A stretch of DNA of 64,000 nt from Hygrophila difformis (GCA_030278955.1 JAOANR010000006.1:24931763-24995762); one strand, 5' to 3'; positions 11,386 to 22,994 are shown, numbered from the stretch's first letter. The notes: a model not told the origin generated them from the sequence alone. Numbers and translations: made by a program.

Positions 11386-11765
11386 TGATGAATGAATAAA
11401 AAGCAGTTGAGAGTTCATTCCAGCTGTTCCTCTGAGTTTTTCCTTCGTTTTCATATACCCCATACTTTATTTATTTTCTGTCATAGAGCAGTAGCTCTTT
11501 TTTTTTTTTTTCCTTAACAATGCTTTTTTCACAATAATAATCACTGGAAAAAATGGCAAACACCAGTTTATATGTATGTCCTTTACGCTTGCAAACTAGC
11601 CTCTAAACATCAAAATAGAGAAACAAAATAGCAAACACCACGCGTTCTAGTCATTGTGGATTAACAAGAAGTGCAAATCTTTGATAATTCTCTAGTCCTA
11701 CCAATACAGTCGCTCCGTATATTGCTTGCACACAAATCTAAACCGACCACTTCATTTGTTTTCTA
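11386..11765. other. Intergenic, no gene seen
   Basis: AT-rich with a poly-T run near 11498-11510; nothing else to report. Confidence 0.4.
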
Positions 11766-11835
11766 CTTCCTCCGTTTTTGTTCTTTTGTTTTTTTCTTTT
11801 TACTTGCTATTGATCCACATATGTCTCGGATGAAG
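11766..11835. mobile_element. Deleted Stowaway-type MITE (70 bp)
   Basis: CTTCCTCCGTTTTTGTTC to TCTCGGATGAAG, flanked by TA. It has the same right flank as the 265-bp MITE at 306-570, so it is probably the duplicated copy of that element after an internal deletion. Confidence 0.6.
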
Positions 11836-11870
11836 TATTTAATTCAATTTTGTATTGGGAAAATTAAGTA

Positions 11871-12134
11871 GTTCCTCCGTTCTTTTTTAAATGTCACGAA
11901 CCCACATTTCACGCAGTTCAATACACGTTTTTAATCATCAATAACTCAAATTGCATATAAGTAAAAATTATGAAAATTTGATATTATAAATCTATGCGAT
12001 TAGACGAATCGAACATGATCTCACTTGACTATATTCTATCTTGTACGTATAATTGTATTAAAAATTCAAATCAAAGTTACTCAATAAACAGTGACAAAAC
12101 ATCCAATGTGTTACTTATAAAAGAACAGATGAAG
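11871..12134. mobile_element. Stowaway-type MITE (264 bp)
   Basis: Starts GTTCCTCCGTTC, ends GAACAGATGAAG, flanked by TA at 11869-11870 and 12135-12136. Inserted into copy B of the duplicated block; copy A lacks it. Confidence 0.85.
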
Positions 12135-12349
12135 TATTACTTAATTGATTAAGTGAATGCACTTTTCAGCTTCAGACTTAATTCAAATGAGCACTGAACT
12201 CATTCAGATTAAGTGAAAAGTAGTGTTACCAAATCGATGGTTAGTTTTGGTGTAGCTAAATTAGTTCACATTGAGGAACTTTAATCCATGGATGTGTTGA
12301 GCCAAGTATTAGGCTTCTATTCTTTTGGTATGTGCGCGCGAGTTTTAAT

Positions 12350-14361
12350 CTAACATCTCGAATAATGAATTCATAATTAATTTAATTTAATTATGATTAA
12401 TTAAGTAAAGTTGGCTCAATCTTTTATAATGTTATGCGGTGACTTAATGGAAGAAGTCAAATACTATTTAATTTAGATAAAATCCAACACACTCACGGGG
12501 CGTTTGGTTCGGGGTATCTGAGATTCCCTCTGGGAATCTTGGGTAGGGAATGTAACATGCTCATGTTTGGTTCGGGGCATGTTTCATGTGGGAATGTCAC
12601 ATTCCCACCGAGGTGAGAATGTTGGGTGTTTTAGGTGGGAATCACATTCCCACCTGGAGGGCAGGTAATCTTAGATTACCACCTCCATTTTACCTACTTT
12701 TATATTAATTTGACTTTTATACCCTCACTTTTTATACTTATTTTATTTTATAAATTTAGATATTTGTATTCTAAAATGATAAATATATGAAATTTAATTT
12801 TAAAAAATAAATTGAAAAATTTTGAAAATTATTTAAACATATTTTTTAAATATATATATATATTCTCATATTTTAATATATATTTTTATATTTTCTTAAA
12901 ATTTACTTTTCTTCTATATATAAAATAAAAATAATAAGGATTTAGAGACATTAAATAAGTAATTTCATACAATAAATTATATATAAAGAATTTTTAATAT
13001 TTTAAAAAATAAATCGGCTTAAATATTTCTATTGTGTAGCAAAATGACACAATTATAACATTCTTCAATTGAAATTCAGGGACATTATGGTAAATTAATT
13101 AGAACTAGAAATCTGAGATTCCCGATCTAACCAAACGCAATAATCTTAAAACATCAAAAAATAAGATTCCCAGCAATCTCATATTCCCAGTAATCTTACA
13201 TTCCCAGCAATCACATTCCCACTGGTAATCTATGATCCCTCCAACCAAACGCACCGTCAAGAAATAAAAGATGGAGATAGCCCAATCCAACCCATGTCTA
13301 ACCCGATCCAGAGCCCACCAACCCGACCCTTTACCCGTGACCCAAGATACAAATCAGATTTGGGCATCCCTCTTCCGGTCTTCCCATTCTCCCTTTCACT
13401 TGAGAAGTGTGAAAACTAGGGATTTGGAGATCCAAAAATCGTGGCTTCAGGGAAGAGGGAGCCAGCAAATTGAAGAAGTGAATCGAAGCTTCAAGAAGGT
13501 AGCGCCCTTCTCTCTTTTCTCTTCTTTTCCCGTTCATTTTCTCCCTAGACCTTTTCTCGTCCCCTTCCCCGTTTCTCCCTCTTTTTTCTGCCGGAAGCGG
13601 GAGCCGTTTGGTGCGGCTGTATCGCCATTGCGACGTCGACAAGGAGGGCCGGGGCCGTAGGCGCCGCCTCCGGCTGGTAGTGACGCCGCAGCGCGCGGTG
13701 GCGCTGTGGCAGGGCTGTGCGACGCACAGTCGTGCGTAGCGATGGGCGGCTGCTGCTAGCGGCGGCGGTGGCCTGGTGGCAGCGACGGATAGGTGGTGGT
13801 GGTGGTTGGAGATGACAGCGGTGGTGGCTGCTGCCGCGTGGGGTTGATGATTTTAATTTTCTTGTCAATGTCGGAAGGTGGTGATCTTTTTGGCATTTCG
13901 GGATTGAGTTTTTGGTGGTTGAAATTGATTGGTGGATGTTGATATTGGTATTGTTCGATTCCCTTGTTTATGTGGTATTTTAAATTATTGAAAGGATTTG
14001 CTTATGTTGTCTATGAATTTTAATTGATTAAGTTGTTGGATTTTGAGAAATTGGTATGGGAAGTTTGGATTATGACAAAGTGATTAGTATCTTGTTATTG
14101 GGTGGTTGAGGATTCACTTTAGTTTGGATGACTGTTGAATGTTTAGTCATTTTGGTGATTCTTGAATAAATGAGATTGTGATTCTTGATTGTTGGAGTTG
14201 GAATTAATAAATAAATGTTTAATTGAGGATTGGATATGATGCTGTAGTTGTGGTATTTGATGGTTATATAATTAAGGTTGATGGATATTGAAGTTGGAAG
14301 TTTGAATTCCGCTTTGAATATTTGGTTTTGGGGAGATTATTGAAGAATTGGGAATTTGTGA
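12350..14361 (+). mobile_element. Truncated second copy of the 827-3241 LTR
   Basis: Starts CTAACATCTCGAATAATGAA in place of TGTAACATTCCG and is colinear with copy A up to position 2302 there. The last 940 bp of the LTR are missing. It is interrupted by the element at 12497-13255. The GC-rich portion (13500-13830) corresponds to 1390-1740. Confidence 0.8.
12497..13255. mobile_element. Terminal-inverted-repeat MITE (759 bp)
   Basis: Left end GGGGCGTTTGGTTCGGGG and right end CCAACCAAACGCACC are inverted, and inner GGGAATC/GATTCCC motifs recur at both ends. No coding capacity and no clear target duplication, so I cannot decide between hAT-like and PIF/Harbinger-like. It sits in copy B of the LTR and is absent from copy A, which dates it after the duplication. 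Confidence 0.65.
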
Positions 14362-14475
14362 ATGTAACAAAAACATTGAGACAGATGAAGTATTTAATTC
14401 AATTTTGTATTGTGAAAATTAAGTACTACTTAATTGATTAAGTGAATGCACTATGCAGTTATCAAACACCGGAGG

Positions 14476-15355
14476 ATGACAGCAAGAGTTTCTTCTGAGC
14501 TTTTTGTAAGCAGTATGTGCACTTGCTTTTTGCTCTTTCATTATGGGATTCAATTTTATTTATCTTCTTCCTTTTTTCCCCCCTTCTATTAGGGTTATCG
14601 TTTTACACCACTAGTGCAGAATTGAAGAGGTTATTCTCGCCTTTTGGTTTCGTTAAAGAAGGTTACAAATAATTTATTCGATCATTGAATCAGGATGCTT
14701 ATTGCTACTAGATATTTATTTCGTGCGTAACTGACTGACGCAGTGAGGCTGATCAAGGACCCGAAGACTCAAAGGCACAAGGGTTTTGGCTTTGTTAAAT
14801 TTACATCTGAGGTTGATGCTCAGAATGCTCACAGGGCTATGAATGGCAAGGTACCCTCTTCCCCCGTTCTTTCTTTAATTAATCTTCTCCACTGCTATAT
14901 CACTTAATTGACGCAAGAGGAGTTAGTGTTTGTTTGTATTGTATGATGTGGTTTCGTTTATTTTGGCACTGGTTTTTTGTGACGGGGAGTGTTGTATATA
15001 CTTCCCTTTCCGTTGATGTGACTTTTGATACATCATACATATGCATGTAAGAAGTAAAATCTCTGTTTCGATATTTTCTAGTTTTGGATGTTTCCTCTGG
15101 TTTTTCTAAGGTTTCGTTGCTCATTGTTTATCACATCACAAAATTATTTGTTCAAGGAATTTTGCACTTGTTTCCTTCATGATTTAATCAATCTGGGATT
15201 TTTTGTTTTTATTATTATAATTTTTTCTTTATTGAGTGTTTAGTGCCTGTAATTTCATATATGTTCCTTAAATTGATTTAAAACTGCAGATTGTGAGTGG
15301 GAGGCTGATTTTTGTGGAATTTGTGGAAAAAATAAAACCTGGGAAAGGAACTTAG
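14476..15355 (+). CDS. Small RRM RNA-binding protein, four exons, 92 aa
   Basis: Exons 14476-14512, 14593-14661, 14744-14850 and 15290-15355 (279 nt in total) join in frame with GT...AG at every intron. The product is a single RNA-recognition motif with RNP2 (LFVSRL) near residue 9 and RNP1 (KGFGFVKF) near residue 49, and ends KIKPGKGT. It resembles plant single-RRM proteins of the SLIRP/organelle-RRM type, which bind RNA; substrate unknown. No transit peptide or glycine-rich tail is visible. The ATG at 14476 is only 7 bp after a repeat-derived junction (14468), so the native promoter and 5'UTR look replaced. The stop is 49 bp before the FAX2-like ATG. It may be a functional gene or a transposed copy. 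Confidence 0.8.
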
Positions 15356-15404
15356 CGTGGATACAGTGATATCATTGGCGAAGTAACCTAAGCCTGAAGA
15401 AAAT

Positions 15405-16139
15405 ATGGGAGAACTCTTGGCATTTTCACAGTCCTCATTATTGCTGCTGTCCCGATCTCAACTTGGCTTTTCAAGGCAGGGACAGCATCTTGCAATGAGG
15501 CACCGCCTGGCACCATCTGCAATGGCTTCTTTACCTTTGTTTACCTCATCAACTGGCATGATTACATTTTCAGCATCTACTCATCAAAAGCAGCATTCAT
15601 GGAAGAATATAGCTGGTGTTATCTCTGACTCTAAGGTGCCGACAACCTTTACAGTTGATTCAGCTGGGGATGGTGTGGATGTTCTGCCAGACTCTGGTGG
15701 GTCTGATGACAGTTTAGGCGGTGGGGCAAGCGGCAATGGAGGAGGAGGGGGAGGTGACAACGGAAAGCGAGATGATAAAAGCGAAAATGATAGTGGGGAT
15801 CATAAGAAGCAGGGCATGCTGATGTCCCAGAAAATTACTCTGGCCTATGCTGCCTTGGTTGGGATTGGTGGATTAATGGGATTTCTAAAGGGCGGAAGCC
15901 TAAAGTCACTCATGGCTGGTCTGTTTTCGGCCGCTTTGTTGTATTATGTGTTTACCCTGCTTCCTTCAAACCCTGTTATGGCATCGTCAATCGGTGTTGT
16001 TCTGTCTGCTTCTCTTCTGGGAGTTATGGGTTCTCGCTTCAAGAGGTCAGGAAAGATCTTTCCTGCTGGCGTTGTCTCCTTTGTATCGTTGGTCATGACT
16101 GGTGGCTATCTTCATGGAATTTTACGTGGCATGCGCTGA
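15405..16139 (+). CDS. FAX2: FAX2-like plastid fatty-acid export protein (TMEM14 family), 244 aa
   Basis: Single intact exon. Residues 1-60 are rich in Ser, Leu and Arg and lack acidic residues, like a chloroplast transit peptide. A glycine-rich segment follows at about 103-122 (GGGASGNGGGGGGDNGKR). The C-terminal 105 residues form the TMEM14 domain with four predicted membrane helices (KITLAYAALVGIGGLMGFLK, AGLFSAALLYYVFTLL, SSIGVVLSASLLGVMGSRF, FPAGVVSFVSLVMTGGYLHG). Plant members (FAX proteins) export fatty acids across the plastid envelope. Length near 240 aa and the poly-Gly stretch favour FAX2 over FAX1 or FAX3; the exact paralogue is inferred. Confidence 0.85.
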   Translation: MGELLAFSQSSLLLLSRSQLGFSRQGQHLAMRHRLAPSAMASLPLFTSSTGMITFSASTHQKQHSWKNIAGVISDSKVPTTFTVDSAGDGVDVLPDSGGSDDSLGGGASGNGGGGGGDNGKRDDKSENDSGDHKKQGMLMSQKITLAYAALVGIGGLMGFLKGGSLKSLMAGLFSAALLYYVFTLLPSNPVMASSIGVVLSASLLGVMGSRFKRSGKIFPAGVVSFVSLVMTGGYLHGILRGMR

Positions 16140-16196
16140 TCATCATCCCTTTTCTGAATGTGTTGTTGATCCATAATCAGGCGCTTTTGTTGGCAG

Positions 16197-16240
<44 letters not shown>

Positions 16241-17037
16241 GTGATAGTTTAAGTCTTAAAGATGAAGGAGTTCTATCCATTTATTTGGGGGGGTTATATG
16301 TAGTGTACTTGAGATTGAATTATAGACTGGTTTCTTGTTTTCTACGGGCAGCGGTGAATAAGCCTAGATGGCAACAGGAGTTGTTTTTCCCAATTTAACT
16401 CAACTCGTTGGTTGGTCTGTATTGGGTTGAACACGGAAATGGTTTGACTTTTTGTCCTTGCTGGAATTGCCATGTCCTCTGTACGGGGCAATGATTTTAA
16501 ACTCGGGTGAAAATGATTTCTTTAAAAGTACTGGGACAGCAATCGGCTGCTCAAAAGTTAAAGCTCACAACTTTTTAGTTAAAATTTAAAATGACTGTAA
16601 TACCATGGATTTAAAATTCATTACTTTCAAATCCTTCCACTCAAACACAACCTTGATTAATTTTTTAACTCATTGATTGATCTTTCTAAGTTCTAACACA
16701 AAATCAAATTGGTTATCTTTCTCTCAAAATAAAATTGGTTCAATTCTGGTGCTAATAGCATTTAGCAATGCTTATTTCAAAACATGGGCTGTTCAATTTT
16801 TTAAAATTTATTAATGTAACCGCAGAAAGCTTTAAAACTTACTATAGTACCAATACTAAGATATGCTATTATTATGTAAATAATAAATTTTCATTAGTAC
16901 CAGATTCGCTGCAAAACTATCAAATGCGGGTGGTCCATAGTAATAATAGAAGCAGGGGCATGCTATTAGAAAAATATAAACATAATTACAAGCTGTCTTG
17001 AATGATAAAGCATTGATGATAATAATATCTTGTACAA
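16140..17037. other. FAX2-like 3'UTR and intergenic region
   Basis: The first part is the 3'UTR of the FAX2-like gene with a CT repeat. From about 16500 it is AT-rich intergenic DNA without a supported gene. It ends at the 3' side of the minus-strand SAP gene. Confidence 0.5.
16199..16238 (+). repeat. (CT)20 microsatellite
   Basis: Perfect CT dinucleotide run in the 3'UTR of the FAX2-like gene. Confidence 0.95.
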
Positions 17038-17257
17038 ATCAGACACGAAACGAGATACACGAACCATGACAGAGACAAACTACCATCGACGACGACACAC
17101 ACATAAGGCTTCCATGGATGCCAAATTCTTAAACCAGCAGATGATTCAGATTGCATGCCTGGACCTAAACAACAGGCAGGCAACTCGGAATCGATTTCTT
17201 GGAAGAATCACTACTGCCACAAACCAACCAACCATTTCAAATTTCGTCGATTTTTCT

Positions 17258-17773
17258 CTAGATTTTATCGAGCTTTTCTGCCTTGATCACTGGGTTGGCT
17301 TTGGCTATAGCATCCTGACCTGCAGTGCGGTAATCAAAGGGGCACTCATGCTTGTCAGAATAGCGATGCATCCCACAGAACATATTCCCACAACGGCATG
17401 TAAATCCAGTTAGGCCAACACGTTTCTTGCATGTATTGCATCTGCTTGGGCCAGCCTTTGTCTTGGGTTCGCCTGCCTCAGCAGAACTTGATTCTTTAAT
17501 CAATGGCAATGATACCGACTTTGCTTCCACCAAATCAGTTTGCACATTTCCAGCATCTGCAACAGTTGCCTGCTCGGTTGCACTGGATGATCCATTGACA
17601 ATGTTTTCGATTGATGATGCAGCAAATTTGGCTTGCTCTTGTTTCAACACAAGGTCCTTGTAACACTTGGAGCACATATTCATGTTTGCCGGACTCCCAA
17701 AGAAGCCACAGTTGTTGACGCAAAGAATAGGACCTTCTGGAGGTGGTTGGCAACCCGTCTCATCGTGCTCCAT
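17258..17773 (-). CDS. A20/AN1 zinc-finger stress-associated protein (SAP), 171 aa
   Basis: The A20 finger has C18, C22, C34 and C37 (C-x3-C-x11-C-x2-C). The AN1 finger has C112, C115, C126, C128, C133, H136, H142 and C144 in the canonical spacing. A serine/alanine-rich linker separates them. Plant SAPs bind ubiquitin through A20, can act as E3 ligases through AN1 and respond to stress. All metal ligands are present and length is typical, so it is probably functional. A 5'UTR intron is likely (17787-19145: acceptor GCAAACAG just before the ATG, donor CCAAG|GTATC), as is common for this family. This is one paralogue among many; I do not assign a number. Confidence 0.93.
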   Translation of the reverse strand: MEHDETGCQPPPEGPILCVNNCGFFGSPANMNMCSKCYKDLVLKQEQAKFAASSIENIVNGSSSATEQATVADAGNVQTDLVEAKSVSLPLIKESSSAEAGEPKTKAGPSRCNTCKKRVGLTGFTCRCGNMFCGMHRYSDKHECPFDYRTAGQDAIAKANPVIKAEKLDKI

Positions 17774-19145
17774 CTCCTCGTGAGTTCTGTTTGCACAAAA
17801 TTCATCACGACGTATGATACCAAAATTTCAGCAATCCAGTTTTTTGTTACGCATGCCATTAAGATACATCAATAAATGATAAGAAAACAAACAAAATAGC
17901 AATGAATACTTTTTCACTTTCTTTAAGTAGCAGACAAGTATGTCAACATCAACCACATGAAGAACAGAAAATATTAATTTCATCTTCCTCCTTAATCCTT
18001 CCAATAATGGTTAGGCTATATACAAACAAGTTAGACCACACACACAACTTGGATTATCTTGAAATCACACAACAGAAGCTGAAGGACATCCAAATCCCAC
18101 AAGTTCAGAGAGATAAGCCATTACTGGTTCGGCAAGATACCCACGTGTCAAACGAATTAGAATAGGTGATGATTTAATAATGCTTCCATCGCAGGGCAGA
18201 TTGAAATATTGAAGTTTAACCAAATTAATATGAAGCACAGCATTTTACTTAACAGCAAATTTGTAAGCTAGTGATTGTCAGCCAAACCAACTCTTTTACT
18301 CTTCAAAATATGTGTGTTGTACAAAGAAAGAGAGCTTTGTGTTTTGACAAAAACCAATTGACACGATACTCACAACTGGAAAATTGTTGGTGCTGATTTC
18401 ATTTCTTCTGGAACAATCACAAATGCTTTTTGTATTAAGGACCACTGCCAGAAAGTTGCTCGTTTATACTAAATGCTAAACAGAAAATCCTAAATCCGTG
18501 TTATACTAAAGAAACAAACAGAATTGGATCATTTACCAATATACCTCTTAAAGGACATGTTTATCCCATCAAACCAGATTCACGAATCGTTCAACATAAA
18601 TCAATCCTAACACATACATATTAAGGTCCACAAAAAAAAATAACACGGGAAAAAAAATCTTCAAATTGCAAGTTTTTGTTTTGTCATAATTAATTGGAAT
18701 GTTAAAAAGCAAGAGAAACACGGATGATGAAAAGGAACAATTTCCCTCAGGAATAAAAAAACATCTATAAACGAAAATAGCATAATTAAAACAGAAACGA
18801 AACCAGATCTCATCCAACAACCAACCAATATTCACAAAAGCAAGTAGAACAAAAAAAAAATAAATAAATAAACAGTGCTGGAACAACATCAGGAAAAGCA
18901 CATGCAGGCATAAGAAAAACAAGGAAAAATTGCGAAGAAATAAAGAAACTGACGGTATAAGGAAACGAGATCGGAAAAATGCGAGAATCGTCAGCGGTGG
19001 CGGATTTGGAAAGCTATAAGGAATGGAATGAATAGCAATCGAGGGAAGAAATCGGATGTATTATTATAGGAGAAATTGATGATGGATTGGGAGGAGGGGA
19101 AGGAGAAGGGAAGAGGATCGGGAGAGAAGATAGATAGATAGATAC

Positions 19146-19212
19146 CTTGGCAAAGTTTTCTTCCCCAACGAACGAACAATCTTTTGGTTTGGGGTTTCCT
19201 TCCTTCCTGATT

Positions 19213-19248
<36 letters not shown>

Positions 19249-19250
19249 GA
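19146..19250 (-). other. Putative 5'UTR exon 1 of the SAP gene
   Basis: On the minus strand a GA-rich leader ends CCAAG|GTATCTATC, a good donor. This places exon 1 at 19146 to roughly 19250 and its promoter at about 19260-19360. The start is approximate. Confidence 0.55.
19215..19245 (-). repeat. (GA)n microsatellite in the SAP 5'UTR
   Basis: About 15 GA units (CT on the plus strand). GA/CT runs are common in plant 5' leaders and can act as GAGA-type elements. Confidence 0.9.
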
Positions 19251-19427
19251 GGCCTCAGGCCCTCCCTCGATGTCAATTCTAATGATTCCTCTTCCTCACG
19301 ACTTTTTCCCTTCCTATACTATTTTCACTTTACCTTTCTGCCCCTCTCAATAAATTTATTGCCGATTTGACCGTTGCTTGCTGCGCCTGCTATCTTTTGT
19401 TTTGTTTTGTGTATACCAAGGGTTGTT

Positions 19428-21054
19428 TGGATGGGTCATGAAGAAAGTAAAAGCTAAAACCAAAGCAGAAACATGTAATTTTTATATTTGAATGGAATTT
19501 TTGAAAAATAGTTTTTTTTTCAAAAGTATATTTGGATGTATAAAAATGAAAAGTATTTTTGAAATGTTATAATTAACAAAAAGTATATACTACTTCTCTG
19601 TTACTAAATATTTGCCACGGACCCACATTTCACGCAATCCAATACACGTTTTTAATCCTTATTAACTCAAATTCTGTACAAGTAAAAATTATGAAAATTT
19701 AATATTCCGAATCTATGCGATTAAATGAATCCAACAAGATCCCACTTGACTATATTTTATCTTGTATAATTATGTTAAAAAGTCGAATCAAAGTTACTTA
19801 ATGAACAGTGACAAAACTCTCAATGTGTCAATTATTAATGAACGGATGAAGTACTACTTATGAGAATGGTGTATATTTATAGTATAATTCAAATAAATTA
19901 GTGGTGACATTTAAGACTTTCCACATATTACTAAGAGCCCGTTTGGATTGGCTTCTAGAGAGGTGCTTTTGGCTTTTGCTTCTACCAAAAGCACTTCTAG
20001 TAGAAATTAGGTGTTTGTTTTGGCTTTTAAAAAAAAGCAAAAGCACCTCGAAAAACTAAAAAAGTGCTTCTGGGAGAAGCAGCCCAGGGGTGCTTCTCCC
20101 AAAAGCAGAAGCCAAAAACACCTCGTAAAATGTGCAAGGACTTAAATACCCCACTACTTAATATAAATTACACTATAAATATCTTATTATCATATTAACT
20201 AGCATGTCCTTTTTGGTAATTACCACACTCTAAAAGCACTTTTCATTTTTATTCATCCAAACATATTTTTCAGAAAAAGCTGCTTTTCAAACATTCCATC
20301 CAAACACAAAAGTTACATGCTTTTGCTTTTGACTTCTGCTTCTGCTTCTACTTTTGGCTTCTGCTTTTTTCAAAAGTCAATCCAAACGGGCTCTAAGTGC
20401 TTTTGGTTTCTACTTTTCAGAAAAGCATCCACTGAACTGCTTCTTCCAGAAGCACTTTTGAAAGCTTTTAGAGCCCGTTTGGATTGGCTTTTGAGAAAAG
20501 CAGAAGCCAAAAGCAGAAGCTGAACTGAAAGCCAAAAGCAGAAGCAGGTAACTTTTGTGTTTGTATAGAATTTTTGAAAAGCAGCTTTTTATCAAAAGTG
20601 TGTTTGGATGTATAAAAGTGAAAAGTGCTTTTGAAATGTTTAAATTACCAAAAAGAACATGATACTTATTATGATAATAAAATATATTTGTAATGTATTT
20701 TATTTTAAGTAATGAGAGTATTTAAGTCTTTGCACATTTTACGAAGTGCTTTTGGCTTCTGCTTTTCGGAGAAGCACCCCTGGGCTGCTTCTCCCAGAAG
20801 CACTTTTGCAGCTTTTCGAGGTGCTTCTGCTATTTTAAAAAAGCCAAACCAAACGTTTCTTTTTTTCCCAAAAGTGCTTTTGGCAGAAGCAAAAGCCAAA
20901 AGCACCTTGGTAGAAGCCAATCCAAACACCTTCTTATTAGATTTGCTTTTGCTTTTTCTGAAAAGCTCATCCAAACACAATTTTTCCATTAAAAGTGTTT
21001 TTGGCAGAATCAAAAACTAAAAACTCATATCCAGAAGTCAATCCAAACGGGACC
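19428..21054. mobile_element. Self-nested MITE cluster (AAGCAGAAGC-rich family)
   Basis: A family member beginning near GTTGTTTGGATGGG (19428) is interrupted by a Stowaway-type MITE (19593-19851). Another copy of its own family follows (19935-20393: GAGCCCGTTTGGATTGGC, with TAA on both sides at 19932-19934 and 20394-20396), and then a third copy (20471-21054). The TAA duplication and GC-rich termini suggest PIF/Harbinger-type (Tourist-like) MITEs. The interiors repeat AAAGCAGAAGC motifs in both orientations. No coding sequence. Confidence 0.72.
19593..19851. mobile_element. Stowaway-type MITE
   Basis: CTTCTCTGTTACT... to ...AATGAACGGATGAAG flanked by TA. The interior is closely similar to the MITE at 11871-12134 (CCCACATTTCACGCA, ACTTGACTATATT). 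Confidence 0.8.
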
Positions 21055-21114
21055 TAAATTAGTCTGTGGCATGTTATACCTAAATTTTTGTTTTAATTAT
21101 AATACAAAAAAATA

Positions 21115-21622
21115 TTCCTTTCGTCTATATTCAGATGTTTTGTTTGATTTTTTAATATTGTTTATTTTTAAATTTTGACTCAATATAGTTATAACTTATA
21201 AGTATATATTTGGAAAAAATAATCGTATTCGGTTTATTATATTCGTTTAATTGTATAGTTTTCGAATATATATATTTTACATCATTTTTACTTATATGTA
21301 TTTTGAGTTATTAACTACTTCCTCCGTTCCTTTTTATTTGACACGGTAGGATTTTTGTTACTGTTCATTGAGTAACTTTGATTCGACTTTTTAATACAGT
21401 TATATATGACAAAAAATAGTCAAGTGAGATATTGTTAGATTCGTCTAATCGCATAGATTTAGAATATCAAAGTTTCATAATTTTTACTTGTACGCAATTT
21501 GAGTTATTGAAGATTGAAAATGTGTATTGGATTGCGTGAAATGTGGGTCCGTGACAATTAAAAATGAACGGAGATAGTATTTAAAAAGTCAAACCAGACA
21601 TCTTTAGTTGGAACGGATGGAG
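21115..21622. mobile_element. Stowaway-type MITE split by another MITE
   Basis: Outer element with TA flanks (21113-21114, 21623-21624); its halves are separated by a 260-bp MITE at 21318-21577 that also has TA flanks. Confidence 0.78.
21318..21577. mobile_element. Inner Stowaway-type MITE (260 bp)
   Basis: CTTCCTCCGTTCC... to ...GAACGGAGATAG, TA at 21316-21317 and 21578-21579. Confidence 0.85.
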
Positions 21623-21677
21623 TACAATTAAGTGGGATCTTGTTGAATCTATTTTGTTCATATAATTTTAAAATATA

Positions 21678-21936
21678 CTCCCTCTGTCTCATTTAGCTTA
21701 TCTTGTTTGATTTCTGCACACAACACAATGCACTTCTTCAACTGTTAATATCTAAAAATATGTAAAATGAAAATTATATAAAATATATATTCAAAAACTA
21801 CATGATCATACGATTCTAACAAGACCCAACTCGACTATTTTTTTCCAAATATATACTTACAATAAAATTGAGTCAAAACTAAACAATGAACAGTGTCGAA
21901 AAGTCATACAAGACAGGTTCACTAAGACGGATATAG
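21678..21936. mobile_element. Stowaway-type MITE (259 bp)
   Basis: CTCCCTCTGTCTC... to ...AAGACGGATATAG, flanked by TA. Confidence 0.85.
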
Positions 21937-22143
21937 TATATTTTAAGATATCAACTATTAAATAAACACATTAGATTAAGTATATAAAAGTTTTGGAACA
22001 CAAAATATAGGAATTGAGGCCCATATATTTCTTTAAATGGAAAATATGTTCACCACCATAGTTTACTTATATGTTTTGGGAGAAAAAAAAAAAGAAAAAA
22101 AAAGAAAATAATTATAGTGAATAAATGCAAAAGTAAAATTATA

Positions 22144-22994
22144 CTCCCTATGTCCCATTTAATTTGTCTGTTTGACTTCTGCAAACAATCCAATATACTC
22201 CCTCTGTTCCACTAATTTCATCTCACTTTCCTTTTTTGTCCGTCCCACTCCAAATGTCCCATTTTCTTTTTAGGCAATAATTAAATACTTCCTCCGTTTT
22301 GTTTTAATTGCAACATGTTGAAATATGACACTGTTTACACAAACACTTTGACTTAAAATTTTGTCATAGTTATACAAGTTAAAATATAGCTAAGTGAGAT
22401 CTTGTTAGATTCGTCTCGTCGTATAGTTTTTTCAATCCAACTTTTAAAATTTTTACTTATACCGAACTTCAGTTATTAATGGTTTAAAATGTGCAATGAA
22501 CTGCGTGCTGGGTGGTCCGCAGCAATTATAAAAAAACAGAGGAAGTACAAACTCACTCTTATCATATCATATCATATCAATAAATGAATTTATTAAATTT
22601 CAAACACACAACTATCACATCACACATAAATAAATCAACTAAAAATTCAAATTCATTACAATCACATTACATAAATTCCTAACTTACCCCCACTTTAACA
22701 CTAATTTACCCTTACATTAAATACTAATTATCCCCACATAAAATACCGTATCCAAAAGTTTTGGTACACTTTTAACAGGACGGGGAAGTATTTTTTTTTC
22801 AGCCGTTAGTATATCAAAATATGCATAATGAAAAATTATGTAAAATATATATTATAAAATTGTATGATCATACAGTTCTAGCAAGACTCAACTCGACTAT
22901 GTTTTACCGAATATATACTTGCAATATTGCGTCAAAACTGAATAATAAACAGTATCAAAAAATTAAATAAGGCAGTACACTGGGAAGGACGAAG
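22144..22994. mobile_element. Three-level MITE nest
   Basis: An outer element (22144-22994) contains a second one (22198-22788), which contains a third (22288-22545). Each has CTCCCTCYGTYCC-like ends and TA on both sides, so the order of insertion can be read directly. Confidence 0.82.

Larger units (their letters stand above)
11836..14468 (+). repeat. Duplicated block, copies B and C
   Basis: 11836-12349 repeats 571-826 with a MITE inserted; 12350-14361 repeats about 828-2302 of the first solo LTR, allowing for different insertions. At 14361 the LTR copy stops (after GGGAATTTGTG) and joins directly to a further copy of 541-650, ending at about 14468. This is a rearranged tandem arrangement, not a simple insertion. 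Confidence 0.75.

Noticed and set aside
827..14361. The LTR copies at 827 and 12350 as the two ends of one retrotransposon
   Set aside because: Shared sequence continues outside the LTR at the left, both are in the same orientation with host genes between, and no PBS or pol is found; a duplicated solo LTR explains it better.
18569..18922. 117-aa minus-strand frame in the SAP 5' intron
   Set aside because: Composition is low-complexity Phe/Leu from A-rich intron DNA; no domain.
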